Assembly: GCA_027488735.1 (NCBI GenBank)
Contig: JAIYBB010000012.1
Span: 62,001 to 126,000, forward strand
Origin: Comamonadaceae bacterium
GTDB taxonomy: Bacteria; Pseudomonadota; Gammaproteobacteria; Burkholderiales; Burkholderiaceae_C
Direction: 5' to 3'
Length of the DNA stretch: 64,000 nucleotides
Shown here: one piece after another, positions 35,080 to 43,727 of the stretch
Numbering within the stretch: position 1 is the stretch's first letter
How the letters are laid out: every line of letters begins with the position of its first letter
Made by a program: the position numbers and the translations under genes
The notes under the pieces: model-generated
Database searches by the model: none
What the model was told of the DNA's origin: nothing
Seen by the model: only the letters and a program-made list of their open reading frames with translations

Positions 35080-35655
35080 ATGGAAATGATCATTAAAGGC
35101 CGTGCAGCCTTCCTGCACATCTTCAACCCCACAAATTTTCAGGGTGAAGGCGCTCTTCAATACAAATCGACAGTCATACTGCCGTCTGGTGATCCACAAA
35201 TTGCAGACATTGAAAAAGTCTGCGAACAGGTGGGCTCCCAACAGTGGGGTACCAAATGGCCTCAAGTCAAAAAAGAATTGGTCACCAAGGACAAGATGCC
35301 ACTTAAAGATGGCAACCAAAAAGACCACTTGGACGGCTTTGCTGGCAACATGTTTATGAGTACTTCCAACAAGGTGCGTCCAGTGGTGGTTGACTTTGAT
35401 AAAACACCGTTGGTAGAAGCAGATGGTCGACCTTACGCTGGTTGCACATGTAACTTCATGATTGACATTTGGGCACAAGACAACCAGTACGGTAAACGAA
35501 TCAACGTCAAATTGAAGGGCGTTCAGTTCGTTGAAGATGGGGCTGCGTTTGGCGGCGGTGGAACCGCTTCACCAGATGCATTTCAAGAACTACCACCCCC
35601 TCCAAACTGGAACTCACCCAAAGGTGGCGGCGCGTCAGTAGGACTTGGCGTATGA
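35080..35655 (+). CDS. DUF2815 / Enc34-type single-stranded DNA-binding protein
   Basis: The 191-aa OB-fold-type protein contains GRAAFLHIFNP, YKSTVILPSGDPQIADIEKV and HLDGFAGNMFMSTSNKVRP, the DUF2815 pattern characterised in phage Enc34 as ssDNA-binding. A Gly/Pro-rich flexible tail (FGGGGTASPDAF) follows. It is placed between nuclease and polymerase genes, and the stop overlaps the next ATG. Confidence 0.88.
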   Translation: MEMIIKGRAAFLHIFNPTNFQGEGALQYKSTVILPSGDPQIADIEKVCEQVGSQQWGTKWPQVKKELVTKDKMPLKDGNQKDHLDGFAGNMFMSTSNKVRPVVVDFDKTPLVEADGRPYAGCTCNFMIDIWAQDNQYGKRINVKLKGVQFVEDGAAFGGGGTASPDAFQELPPPPNWNSPKGGGASVGLGV

Positions 35656-36311
35656 GGCGTAAAGCCATTAAATGGTGGAAAGAAGAACTCGGTATAAACA
35701 CCAAGGGCGAAGTGGAAGATCGAGTTCGCGCCATTGTTTCAAAGTATCTTGATGACCAACCTGTCAACCCTGAGGATCAGGCTTGGTTAATCAAGGTCTT
35801 TGAGCACCATTACCAATACACAGCCAAGATCGGCTGTGGATTGGAGCACCTTGTTGTGCGAACTAACCCGAGTTGGTCAGGCCCAACTCGCGGTTTTTGG
35901 ATTCAGCGTAAAGATGGAACTTCAATTGATATCAGTTGGGTAACCGCACTAAAGCCGGGCGGTCGTCCAGACCCGATTGAAGACGCATCAAAAGCGGCAA
36001 GGTACGAAATCTTTGAGCAAATTCATCATCACCATCGGTATGGTAATTGTGAGGTTTGTCCATTGTGTAACGAGCAGATGCAGCGCAAGTTCAGTCTTCA
36101 CGTTGACCATGAAATTCCATTCAAGCAGTTATTCGCAGACTTTCTCTACGACAACGGACTTCAATATGAATTGGTCGAAATAGAAGACCTTGGTATTGAG
36201 TCTCAATTTGCTGACCGTGAACTTGCTGATAAATGGAAACAATATCACCAAGTAAAAGCCAAATTGCGCCTCACACATAGCCATTGCAATCTTGCAAGAA
36301 AGGCTGCGTGA
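35652..36311 (+). CDS. DUF3223/HNH-like putative endonuclease
   Basis: The 219-aa protein has a DUF3223-type N-terminal part (RVRAIVSKYLDDQPVNPEDQ, DQAWLIKVFEHH, GCGLEHLVVRTNPSWSGPTR) and a C-terminal treble-clef with CPLC, VDHEIPF and HSHCNLARKAA, suggestive of an HNH nuclease. It sits inside the replication operon, one base before the polymerase start. Catalysis not tested; family name from pattern. Confidence 0.75.
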   Translation: MRRKAIKWWKEELGINTKGEVEDRVRAIVSKYLDDQPVNPEDQAWLIKVFEHHYQYTAKIGCGLEHLVVRTNPSWSGPTRGFWIQRKDGTSIDISWVTALKPGGRPDPIEDASKAARYEIFEQIHHHHRYGNCEVCPLCNEQMQRKFSLHVDHEIPFKQLFADFLYDNGLQYELVEIEDLGIESQFADRELADKWKQYHQVKAKLRLTHSHCNLARKAA

Positions 36312-36312
36312 A

Positions 36313-38109
36313 ATGGACGCTGTTGGATTAGACGTTGAACTCACACCCGCTCACTTTTCGGTGGGTTGTTTGAACTTTCGCACAAACCAGTCACGTCAAT
36401 TTGAAATGTTCGAGGGTCACCCCCTCGACGTTTCAACTCTGACTGCAATCTTGCGAGAACGCCTCATCGTCACGTTTAACGGCACCGGGTTTGATATTCC
36501 GATATTGATGTTGGCAATGAAAGCTGGGGTAACACCACAACAACTTAAACGTGCGGCAGATTCAATCATCAACGGCAAGTTGCAGCCATTTCAATTTTGT
36601 GAAAAGTTTGATGTGCAAATTCCCAAATGGATAAACCACATTGACTTGATTGAGGTTGCTCCAAATGTTGCATCGCTGAAGATTTACGGTGGTCGTATTC
36701 ATTATGCCAAGTTACAGGATATGCCGGTTGATCACAACGCCATCTTGACACCTGAGCAAGTACAAATATTGCTGCAATACAACCTCAATGATCTGCAAAT
36801 TACAAAGGCTTTGTACGAAGAGTTAAAGCCACAAATTGAATTACGTGAGCAGATGTCCAAAGAATATGGTGTTGATCTACGAAGTAAGAGCGATGCTCAG
36901 ATAGCTGAAACGATCATCACAAAAGAGGTTGCAAAAAAGATGGGGTCAGTAGTTCGCCCAACGATTGAAGCAGGTACGGTTTTCAAATATCAAAAACCAG
37001 AATTCATCGAATTCAAAACAACCGCACTTCAACTAACACTAAGCACAGTTTTAAACGCGAGCTTCACCGTACCAGAAAGTGGTCAAGTCGTTATGCCAAA
37101 GGAAATTGCGACTTCCAAAATAACCATTGGCTCATCTACTTACCAGCTTGGAATTGGTGGGCTGCACTCTACAGAACAAAGCGTTTCACACGTAGCAGAT
37201 GCAAACACTATTCTGGTGGACAGGGATGTTGTGAGTTACTACCCGTCGATCATTCTGAACTTGGGACTGGCACCGGCGCATATGGCCGATGCATTCACAC
37301 ACACATACAAATCGATTCTTCACAGGCGGTTGGAGGCCAAGAAATCTGGCGACAAAGTAACAGCCAATGTTTTGAAGATTGTTGTCAATGGAAGTTTTGG
37401 GAAGTTTGGATCGAAGTGGTCAAAGCTATACAGCCCAAACCTGATGATTCAAACCACCATAACCGGCCAGTTGTGCCTACTCATGCTTATTGAACTACTG
37501 GAGTTGGAAAGCATTCCAGTTGTCTCTGCCAACACTGATGGCATCGTCATCAAGTGCCCCAAAGATAAAGTCGAAATGATGTTGTTTGTCATTTGGATGT
37601 GGGAAACACAAACCAATTTTGAAACTGAAGAAACCCATTACTCAGCTATTTACAGCCGAGACGTGAACAACTACATCGCCATTAAGACTGACGGTAGAGT
37701 TAAGCGCAAAGGCGCATTTGCCATAGGTGGTCTTCAAAAAAATCCAACAAATGAAATATGCATAGAAGCTGTAACTGAATTTCTACGCAGTGGCACACCG
37801 ATTGAAAAAACGATTCGAGCCAGCAGTGACATCAAACGCTTTGTAACTGTACGCCGAGTAAATAACGGCGCTATCAAAGACGGCCTATTACTTGGCCGCG
37901 CAATTCGTTGGTACTACGCCATTGGAATTGAGGGCGCAATACACGACAAGATTAACAACTACACCGTCCCCCGCACCGAGGGGGCCAAGCCCATTCTCGA
38001 TTTGCCTGAGCAATTCCCAAGCGATGTGAACTTTGATTGGTACATCCAAGAGGCCAACTCCATATTGCAAGCCATCGGTGCCGTTCAACCCGAGGAGGTG
38101 AACGCATGA
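36313..38109 (+). CDS. Family B DNA polymerase
   Basis: The 598-aa polymerase has 3'-5' exonuclease motifs (DVE at 7-9, FNGTGFD near 56-62, YNLND near 160) and polymerase motifs A (DRDVVSYYPSII, near 301), B (KIVVNGSFGKFG, near 354) and C (ANTDGI, near 404). Motif C has Asn in place of the first Asp but keeps the second, catalytically essential one. ATG at 36313 starts right before exonuclease motif I; an upstream TTG lies inside the preceding gene. Its stop overlaps the VRR-NUC start. Comparable phage modules often carry a family A enzyme here. Confidence 0.9.
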   Translation: MDAVGLDVELTPAHFSVGCLNFRTNQSRQFEMFEGHPLDVSTLTAILRERLIVTFNGTGFDIPILMLAMKAGVTPQQLKRAADSIINGKLQPFQFCEKFDVQIPKWINHIDLIEVAPNVASLKIYGGRIHYAKLQDMPVDHNAILTPEQVQILLQYNLNDLQITKALYEELKPQIELREQMSKEYGVDLRSKSDAQIAETIITKEVAKKMGSVVRPTIEAGTVFKYQKPEFIEFKTTALQLTLSTVLNASFTVPESGQVVMPKEIATSKITIGSSTYQLGIGGLHSTEQSVSHVADANTILVDRDVVSYYPSIILNLGLAPAHMADAFTHTYKSILHRRLEAKKSGDKVTANVLKIVVNGSFGKFGSKWSKLYSPNLMIQTTITGQLCLLMLIELLELESIPVVSANTDGIVIKCPKDKVEMMLFVIWMWETQTNFETEETHYSAIYSRDVNNYIAIKTDGRVKRKGAFAIGGLQKNPTNEICIEAVTEFLRSGTPIEKTIRASSDIKRFVTVRRVNNGAIKDGLLLGRAIRWYYAIGIEGAIHDKINNYTVPRTEGAKPILDLPEQFPSDVNFDWYIQEANSILQAIGAVQPEEVNA

Positions 38110-38369
38110 GGGAGCGGGACATAGAAAACTATTTGGTCAACCGTGTCAAAGCCTTAGGGGGTGAGGTTCGCAAAGTCAAATGGATCGGTAGACGCGGTGC
38201 CCCAGATCGCTTGGTCATGCTGCCCGGGCGAGGTATCTGGGTTGAATTAAAGGCACCACGGGTAAGGGCTCAGGCGCACCAAATCAGGGAGCACGAACGA
38301 ATGCGCAGGATGGGACAGGTAGTTTTTCTAGTTGACTCGATTGAAATTGTGGAGAGAATTTGTGAATGA
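38106..38369 (+). CDS. VRR-NUC domain nuclease
   Basis: The 87-aa stand-alone nuclease has MRERDIENYLVNRVKALGGE, KWIGRRGAPDRLVML (D of the active site) and WVELKAP (ExK), then Q-x-x-E. VRR-NUC enzymes resolve branched DNA; here it is embedded between polymerase and helicase genes with ATGA overlaps on both sides. Confidence 0.9.
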   Translation: MRERDIENYLVNRVKALGGEVRKVKWIGRRGAPDRLVMLPGRGIWVELKAPRVRAQAHQIREHERMRRMGQVVFLVDSIEIVERICE

Positions 38370-38530
38370 AGTGTCCAATATGCGATTCGTGGGTGACGGT
38401 GAAGGAAACCCGATCCCGCCCAAAAAACGTCACGTATCGACGCTACCAATGTGCAAACGAACATCGGTTCAGCACTCACGAACAAGTGACTCTCAACCCT
38501 TCACGCCGAGGGATTACCAAACCAAAATAA
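38366..38530 (+). CDS. 54-aa zinc-ribbon protein
   Basis: The frame from ATG 38366 to TAA 38530 encodes MKCPICDSWVTVKETRSRPK and NVTYRRYQCANEHRFSTHEQ: CPIC and C..EH form an NrdR-like zinc ribbon seen in small phage proteins between VRR-NUC and SNF2 genes. ATG overlaps the VRR-NUC TGA. It overlaps the helicase frame, which probably starts near 38449. Possible transcription or nuclease accessory; role unknown. Confidence 0.75.
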   Translation: MKCPICDSWVTVKETRSRPKNVTYRRYQCANEHRFSTHEQVTLNPSRRGITKPK

Positions 38531-39849
38531 TTGACCATATCTTGACCCACCCGCGCTGCGGGATATGGGCTGGCATGGGGATGGGTAAGACCGCCTCGGT
38601 CTTAACCGCTATCGACATACTTAACCAAACCGAGCCGGAGTTGACATTGGTCATCGCTCCGCTACGCGTGGCCCAGTCAACATGGCCGGATGAGGTGGCA
38701 AAGTGGACGCACCTGACCGGCATGTCGATCTCCGCCATCGTCGGAACGGTTGAGGAAAGACGCACAGCACTGCGCAAACCCGCCACGATCTACACAATCA
38801 ACTACGAGAACCTACCTTGGTTGCTTGAGCACCTCAATGGCAACTGGCCCTTCACCACTGTTGTTGCTGATGAATCCACCAAACTCAAAGGCTTCAGGCT
38901 GCGCCAAGGCACCAAACGCGCCAAGGCGCTGGCAAGCGTTGCCCACGCCAAGTGCAAGCGGTTCATTGAACTCACCGGCACACCCTCCCCCAATGGACTT
39001 CAAGACCTTTGGGGTCAGACTTGGTTTTTGGATGCCGGTGTGCGACTTGGCCGCACCTTTGATTCTTTCAACCAACGGTGGTTTCGCTTGCGCTTTGATG
39101 GCTATGGCTACGAGCCATTGGGCACCGCTCAGACTGAAATCCAAGATCGACTCAAAGATGTTTGTGTCAGCTTGGACGCCAAAGACTACTTTGACATTGA
39201 TGAGCCGATCGTCAATGTGATCCGTGTTGAATTGCCCAAACAAGCCCGTGCGCTCTACAACGAGATGGAGCGCGAGATGTTCTTAACCATTGACGGTTCT
39301 GGGGTTGAAGCCTTCAATGCCGCCAGCCGAACGATCAAATGCCTACAAATTGCCAATGGCTTTATCTATACCGATGAGTCTGGTGGCTGGTCTGATTTGC
39401 ACAACGCCAAGATTGACGCACTGGAATCTGTGGTCGAAGAGGCAGCCGGTATGCCGGTGCTGGTCGCGTATCACTTCAAGACGGATTTGCTTCGCCTACA
39501 AAAGAGTTTTCCAAAAAGTCGAGTGCTTGGCACTGACCCGCAAACGATTAAGGACTGGAACGCAGGTCGCATCCCCGTGCTATTCGCGCATCCGCAAAGC
39601 GCCGGACATGGGCTGAACCTGCAAGACGGGGGCAACATCATTTGCTTCTTTGGTCATTGGTGGGATTTGGAGCAATTCCAACAAATCATCGAGCGCATTG
39701 GCCCCACACGTCAAAAGCAAGCTGGCTACAACCGCCCTGTCTTTATTCACCACATCGTGGCAGCCGACACGGTTGACGAGTTGGTGATGGCTCGGCGCGA
39801 AACCAAGCGCGAAGTTCAAGACCTATTGCTGGAGGCCATGAAGAGATGA
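38449..39849 (+). CDS. SNF2/DEAD-type helicase
   Basis: The roughly 466-aa superfamily 2 ATPase has PRDYQTKIIDHIL (Q motif), Walker A AGMGMGKT, DESTKLKG (DExx box), ELTGTPSPNGLQDLWGQ, and a C-terminal lobe with SAGHGLNLQDGGNII and ERIGPTRQKQ (motif VI variant). It is a phage-type replication/recombination helicase. The start is unclear: the frame is open back to 38332, but bases 38366-38530 code for the zinc ribbon in another frame, so ATG 38449 is my choice. Confidence 0.88.
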   Translation: MCKRTSVQHSRTSDSQPFTPRDYQTKIIDHILTHPRCGIWAGMGMGKTASVLTAIDILNQTEPELTLVIAPLRVAQSTWPDEVAKWTHLTGMSISAIVGTVEERRTALRKPATIYTINYENLPWLLEHLNGNWPFTTVVADESTKLKGFRLRQGTKRAKALASVAHAKCKRFIELTGTPSPNGLQDLWGQTWFLDAGVRLGRTFDSFNQRWFRLRFDGYGYEPLGTAQTEIQDRLKDVCVSLDAKDYFDIDEPIVNVIRVELPKQARALYNEMEREMFLTIDGSGVEAFNAASRTIKCLQIANGFIYTDESGGWSDLHNAKIDALESVVEEAAGMPVLVAYHFKTDLLRLQKSFPKSRVLGTDPQTIKDWNAGRIPVLFAHPQSAGHGLNLQDGGNIICFFGHWWDLEQFQQIIERIGPTRQKQAGYNRPVFIHHIVAADTVDELVMARRETKREVQDLLLEAMKR

Positions 39850-40013
39850 GTTCAATTGAACTGGCCGCCGAAGCCATTGCCATGCACAACGTCAAGCTGC
39901 GCTGCTTGCTGCTGCGCATGATTGACCCAGAAGATTTAGGACACGCCGTCAGTGAAGAGGTCAGAGAACTGATTTCACAGGCGTTAGTTAGACCGAGGAA
40001 AGAAGATGAGTGA
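39846..40013 (+). CDS. 55-aa early phage protein
   Basis: ATG 39846 overlaps the helicase TGA; the frame gives MSSIELAAEAIAMHNVKLRC and LLLRMIDPEDLGHAVSEEVR to TGA 40013. It is helical and charged, and its end overlaps the next ATG by 8 bp. The overlaps on both sides support it as a real gene; function unknown. Confidence 0.65.
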   Translation: MSSIELAAEAIAMHNVKLRCLLLRMIDPEDLGHAVSEEVRELISQALVRPRKEDE

Positions 40014-40236
40014 GAAGATTGCCCTTAACGAACAAGAATTGGCAACCGCACTGGGGATGTCGGTTAGTTTTTTACAAAAAGACCGTTGCACCCGCCGCTT
40101 GATCCCCTATTACCGGATTGGCGACTCCATCCGCTATGACGTCGTCCGAGTGCGTGAGGCGTTAATTAAGCTCGAAGAAGGCGGTGGTCAAACCAAAGGC
40201 CGGACCAAGGCGCAGAAGAACATTGCAGCAATATAA
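40006..40236 (+). CDS. AlpA/excisionase-like HTH protein
   Basis: The 76-aa protein has a MerR-like winged HTH (LATALGMSVSFLQKDRCTRR, then YYRIGDSIRYDVVRVREAL) as in excisionases and AlpA regulators. It is the last gene of the early operon, 730 bp from the integrase, so it is a good candidate for the recombination directionality factor. Confidence 0.75.
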   Translation: MSEKIALNEQELATALGMSVSFLQKDRCTRRLIPYYRIGDSIRYDVVRVREALIKLEEGGGQTKGRTKAQKNIAAI

Positions 40237-40280
40237 TCAAAAATGTTAGCTTGCAGTAGGTCACCTGTAGGAGCCGTCAC

Positions 40281-40676
40281 ATGATCACATCAAACAAATT
40301 AAGCAGCCTTCTTCTAAAGGTTTGCCTTACGGGCTGTGCTGCGATAGTTGCATCCACCCCTTCGATGGCTCAAGACAGTGAGCGAATTAAACAACTAGAA
40401 AAAGAAGTTCAAGATATCAAAATGCGGTTAGCAAATCTTGAAGCACCCGGCAAATCAAGTGACAGCCCGAAAATAGTTTTAACTGACAAGTATAAAAATA
40501 TCGCCAACTGGAGAATGCTAAAAAAGGGCATGAGTTTTGACGAAGTCCGCGCGCTTCTTGGTGAACCTTTCCGCATCAATGGCGGAACAATTACATACTG
40601 GTTCTATACAAATCAACCGACTATTGCCCGTGCGACTTTCTACAAAGACAAATTAGATGATTGGTCTGAGCCTTAA
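40281..40676 (+). CDS. Secreted SmpA/OmlA (BamE)-like protein
   Basis: The 131-aa product has a signal peptide ending STPSMA-QD, a coiled coil (RIKQLEKEVQDIKMRLANLE) and a C-terminal WRMLKKGMSFDEVRALLGEP and TYWFY, typical of the SmpA/OmlA outer-membrane assembly fold. TAGGAG is 7 nt before ATG. As a lone gene between the early operon and integrase it is a further lysogenic-conversion candidate acting in the periplasm. Confidence 0.75.
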   Translation: MITSNKLSSLLLKVCLTGCAAIVASTPSMAQDSERIKQLEKEVQDIKMRLANLEAPGKSSDSPKIVLTDKYKNIANWRMLKKGMSFDEVRALLGEPFRINGGTITYWFYTNQPTIARATFYKDKLDDWSEP

Positions 40677-40707
40677 CTAGCTTTTTGCTTAAGCCTCTCA
40701 ATACTTA

Positions 40708-40941
40708 TCAGGGTATATCGAGCATTGGATCAAACGGGTGGTCGTTTGTTTTAGACAGTTTGACCTCTAGGTTGTAGAGGTCCGATCGTGTGGCTACTTT
40801 ATCTTGCAACTGCTCTTCAAGTATCTTTATTCGGGCTTGTAGATCGTTTACATCATCAACTAATGAATTAACGTTTTCCACATCATTTTTTCTGATGAAA
40901 AATACAACGCCGGCAAAAACTAATAACGCAATTATTTCCAT
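40708..40941 (-). CDS. Small membrane-anchored coiled-coil protein
   Basis: The 77-aa product has one N-terminal membrane helix (IIALLVFAGVVFFI) and a heptad-patterned coil (VDDVNDLQARIKILEEQLQD). GGTGAG precedes ATG. It lies 27 bp downstream of the integrase stop on the same strand. Function unknown. Confidence 0.6.
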   Translation of the reverse strand: MEIIALLVFAGVVFFIRKNDVENVNSLVDDVNDLQARIKILEEQLQDKVATRSDLYNLEVKLSKTNDHPFDPMLDIP

Positions 40942-40968
40942 AATCTCACCTTATTTGTAAGTAACTGA

Positions 40969-42330
40969 TTAAGCAGTTTTTCTTTTCAAACTTTTGCGCG
41001 GTCTAGACTTTTCATCTTTTGTAATAAAGTCAGCAACCGTTTGCCAAGCATCACGCAGTTGTGTTTCAGACTTTTGAACGTAATGCGTGCCAGTGACGTC
41101 AGCCATATTTATGTGGTTGACCATCTTCTTTAAAGCATACCCGCTGACAAGCTCTTCAGCAACACTAGTAAACGTATGACGCAGCTTGTGCGGTGATATA
41201 CCGGGTGTGCCCGCTTGGCTGTTGATAAAGTCAAGCGTTTTACCGGGGTCAATCAAATCAAAGACCTTTGCATTACCGATCTTGTCCTTGCAGTTCACAG
41301 TCAAGATTTCAGTAGCTTGGCGTGATAAATAAATAAGGTGATCAGTTCTGTTTTTAGTATCGGGCAATTTGACGATGCCGTTCTTAAAGTCAACATTGGC
41401 GACCAGTAGCCCGTCTATTACTTCATCTCCAAACTTGGAACCAAACACCTCGCCGGGCCTTGTTCCAGTCAACAACATAAAACGCAAACCATCTGCTGCG
41501 CTTCTGCTTATGGAAACTGGATGATCATTGGCAGCATCAGTGGCAGCTTGCCACCATAGCGATAAAGAGTTTTGAGGTATCGGTGTCGGCTTACCGTTGG
41601 TAGCTGGCATTGCAATTCGCAACTTACCGGCTGTGCTTTTACTAAGTGGATTGCCTTCGATTTCAATACCGTGCCAATTTAAAACGGCGCGCAAAACCTG
41701 CATCGAGTAAATCTTTACACGCTGACCGGGCGTTTCTTTATAGATTTTGCGCATATGGTCTGCCGTGATCTTATTGAGCGGCAAATTAGCGATGCAAAAC
41801 AACGGCCCATCAGCGAACGGCTTACCAGTCTTAGCAACCTTGCCTTCTTTGATTAGCTGGAGGTAGTCGTACTTGGTACGCTCTTTCAAAGGCAATCCAT
41901 CCTTACCCCTACGCTTTTCTTTAAGGTACTCGTCTAAGGCATCCTTGAACGTCAGACCGGTGACCTTCTCTTCTTTGGCCTTTTGACGCTGTATTTCAGT
42001 GCGATCAATCCCGTTGTTTAGCTCGTTGTTGACCGTCTGAAATAGCTTTCTAGCCGCATCTGCGGAGATTGAACCTGCGCCAATTGCAGTTCCGAGTACA
42101 CGAATAACAGTTTTACCGTTGATCCGCCTATTTGAAATCCATGTCTTATGCCCGGAAGATGAGACCCTCAAACCAAAACCCGGCGTGTCCTTGCACCAGT
42201 ACTGAACCCGCTCGGCGTCTTTGAAAGTTTTGTCCCCTTTTAGGGTCCTAGTTGCAGGTTTAGCCAAGGGCTTAGGTACCGCTGCTGAGCGCGCAAAACC
42301 ATCTGTAAGTCGCTTTGGAATTGTGGGCAT
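40969..42330 (-). CDS. int: Tyrosine integrase of the prophage
   Basis: The 453-aa P4/DUF4102-type integrase shows an N-terminal arm-binding domain (YWCKDTPGFGLRVSSSGHKT, then W), core-binding domain, and catalytic residues R (TGTRPGEVFG), HKLRH near 381-385 and Tyr near 417 (TGTHYVQKS). AAGGA precedes ATG. The 160 bp upstream lead directly to the tRNA-Asn 3' fragment at 42494, which fits integration at tRNA-Asn. Confidence 0.93.
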   Translation of the reverse strand: MPTIPKRLTDGFARSAAVPKPLAKPATRTLKGDKTFKDAERVQYWCKDTPGFGLRVSSSGHKTWISNRRINGKTVIRVLGTAIGAGSISADAARKLFQTVNNELNNGIDRTEIQRQKAKEEKVTGLTFKDALDEYLKEKRRGKDGLPLKERTKYDYLQLIKEGKVAKTGKPFADGPLFCIANLPLNKITADHMRKIYKETPGQRVKIYSMQVLRAVLNWHGIEIEGNPLSKSTAGKLRIAMPATNGKPTPIPQNSLSLWWQAATDAANDHPVSISRSAADGLRFMLLTGTRPGEVFGSKFGDEVIDGLLVANVDFKNGIVKLPDTKNRTDHLIYLSRQATEILTVNCKDKIGNAKVFDLIDPGKTLDFINSQAGTPGISPHKLRHTFTSVAEELVSGYALKKMVNHINMADVTGTHYVQKSETQLRDAWQTVADFITKDEKSRPRKSLKRKTA

Positions 42331-42350
42331 CTGGGTCCTTCGGTTGTGTT

Positions 42351-42361
42351 ATCCGTAGGTC
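42351..42361 (+). repeat. Partial second copy of att core sequence
   Basis: ATCCGTAGGTC here is identical to positions 42500-42510 inside the tRNA-Asn fragment and is preceded by GTT in both cases. It lies between the int start and the att site, a position where arm or secondary sites are found; chance is not excluded. Confidence 0.3.
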
Positions 42362-42493
42362 TCAGTATATCATTTGCGGTAAGCACCCCTGTAAGCACTT
42401 TTTGTCAAAACAGGTGCAAAGCACTGATGCCACGTGCAAACAAGTACTTGATTTATAAGGGTTTTTTATTTTTGCCGAATGGCAATTAACCGA

Positions 42494-42539
42494 CTGTTAA
42501 TCCGTAGGTCCCTGGTTCGAGCCCAGGTCGAGGAGCCAC
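42494..42539 (+). repeat. Attachment site: 46-bp tRNA-Asn 3' end (proximal copy)
   Basis: Starts CTGTTAATCCGTAGGTCCCT (anticodon GTT) and ends with the acceptor 3' strand and CCA. There is no 5' half of the tRNA beside it and no terminator after it. An identical 46 bp lies at 53711-53756. It is the int-side boundary of the prophage. Confidence 0.85.
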
Positions 42540-42919
42540 TTAAGCTATTGATTTACATAATAAAATTTAGAAATCCTACTTTACAAATCTTTCTTTTGTT
42601 AGTTTGAGTAGGCGCCTGCGTAGGCACAAATAGATAGATCGAGTGCCCTTCTCTACCCGCATAAGTACAAAATGTTTGCCCTGCTCTAGGAAGGTGCTGG
42701 ACTTTAGGGCACTAGCAGCCACAGTGGGCGTAGATCGTTCTTAACAAATTGGCGTACAAAGGTACAGCTATACACATTTTGAAAACGCTTGCTGGTCACC
42801 GTAGCATCAGCACCGCCGGCGCTTTCAAAACCAACTGTAAACCCTTTCTACCAATCGCAAACACGGCAAATGGAATTGATGTAAATTTATAACGTGGAAG
42901 ATAAACCTCAAAAAAATAC
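42540..42919. other. Gene-poor stretch after att site
   Basis: No open frame with coding character, no RNA gene and no clear terminator. It is the left end of the tRNA-flanked island and may hold decayed element sequence. Confidence 0.5.
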
Positions 42920-43123
42920 ATGAACAACATTGACCCAACTCGCTGCCCCATCTGCCATGAACCTAATGTTTGTGCAGTGGAAAAGGCAAAATTACCAGGC
43001 ACAAAACCTGAGCGCTGTTGGTGCCTGGATGCTGTTTTCACGACAGATGTGATGAATAAAGTACCTGAAGTAGCCAGAGGTAAGGCCTGCATTTGTGCCA
43101 AATGTTCAAATGAAGTGGCTTGA
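42920..43123 (+). CDS. Cysteine-rich CWC family protein
   Basis: The 67-aa protein has CPICHEPNVCAVE, then CWCLDA and CICAKCS: the Cys pattern and Cys-Trp-Cys core of the CWC family of small putative metal-binding proteins widespread in proteobacteria. Function unknown. It is the first gene of the island, 31 bp ahead of the DUF2244 gene. Confidence 0.8.
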   Translation: MNNIDPTRCPICHEPNVCAVEKAKLPGTKPERCWCLDAVFTTDVMNKVPEVARGKACICAKCSNEVA

Positions 43124-43154
43124 TTTGCTGAAATCAGCTTAGTAGCCCTCATCT

Positions 43155-43634
43155 ATGAACCATCCATTAACTGTGAATCCACGAATCGGCTTTAAAACTG
43201 ATGATGGATATGAACTTCACCTAAAGAGAAACTGCTCAATTTCTCCGATGCTTTTGGCGATTATTTTTATTTTTTTGGGATTAATTTCCATCATCATAGG
43301 AATTAGTTTTTACTTCATCGGCGCGACTTTGATCCTTCCATTTTCATTTCTAGAAGTTTTTGCATTAGTCGCAGCCTATTTTTACAATGCCTTACATGCG
43401 AATGACTATGAGCGCCTTAGAGTAGATAATAAAAATGTATATTTTGAGTCCCAGTTTGGACTCAAAAAGCGTGAAGAAGTTTTTACAAAAAGCCTGGCAC
43501 GCATACTACCCAGTGAACACAACAATTTAATCAACTTATCACAAGGGCAAAGAAATATTTTTATTGGTAAATACATCCACAGCACCATGAGATCATTACT
43601 TGAGATTGAGATCAAACAAGCGCTAAAAAGTTGA
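43155..43634 (+). CDS. DUF2244 membrane protein
   Basis: The 159-aa product has two central membrane helices (about 30-80: LLAIIFIFLGLISIIIGISF, then FSFLEVFALVAAYFYNAL) followed by ALHANDYERLRVDN, and the ESQFGLKKREEV region, as in DUF2244 proteins. Family members often sit beside cytochrome oxidase genes, which are not here. Role unknown. Confidence 0.75.
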   Translation: MNHPLTVNPRIGFKTDDGYELHLKRNCSISPMLLAIIFIFLGLISIIIGISFYFIGATLILPFSFLEVFALVAAYFYNALHANDYERLRVDNKNVYFESQFGLKKREEVFTKSLARILPSEHNNLINLSQGQRNIFIGKYIHSTMRSLLEIEIKQALKS

Positions 43635-43727
43635 TAAATATTCATATGCCAATTGCAGCCCATTCACTGATTAGCTACTGGTAGACCTTATAAGTATCAA
43701 AAAATTTTGGATAGTGTGGTCTTGTTA

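Noticed and set aside
1..42493. Single-subunit phage RNA polymerase to read the repeated element
   Set aside because: No T7-type polymerase motifs in any frame; it could lie outside the window, or another factor is used.
42440..42540. Full tRNA-Asn at the proximal att site
   Set aside because: Only the 3' half is present; sequence 5' of the anticodon does not match a tRNA.
42796..43152. 118-aa minus-strand frame
   Set aside because: Lies opposite the CWC gene, whose Cys pattern is convincing.
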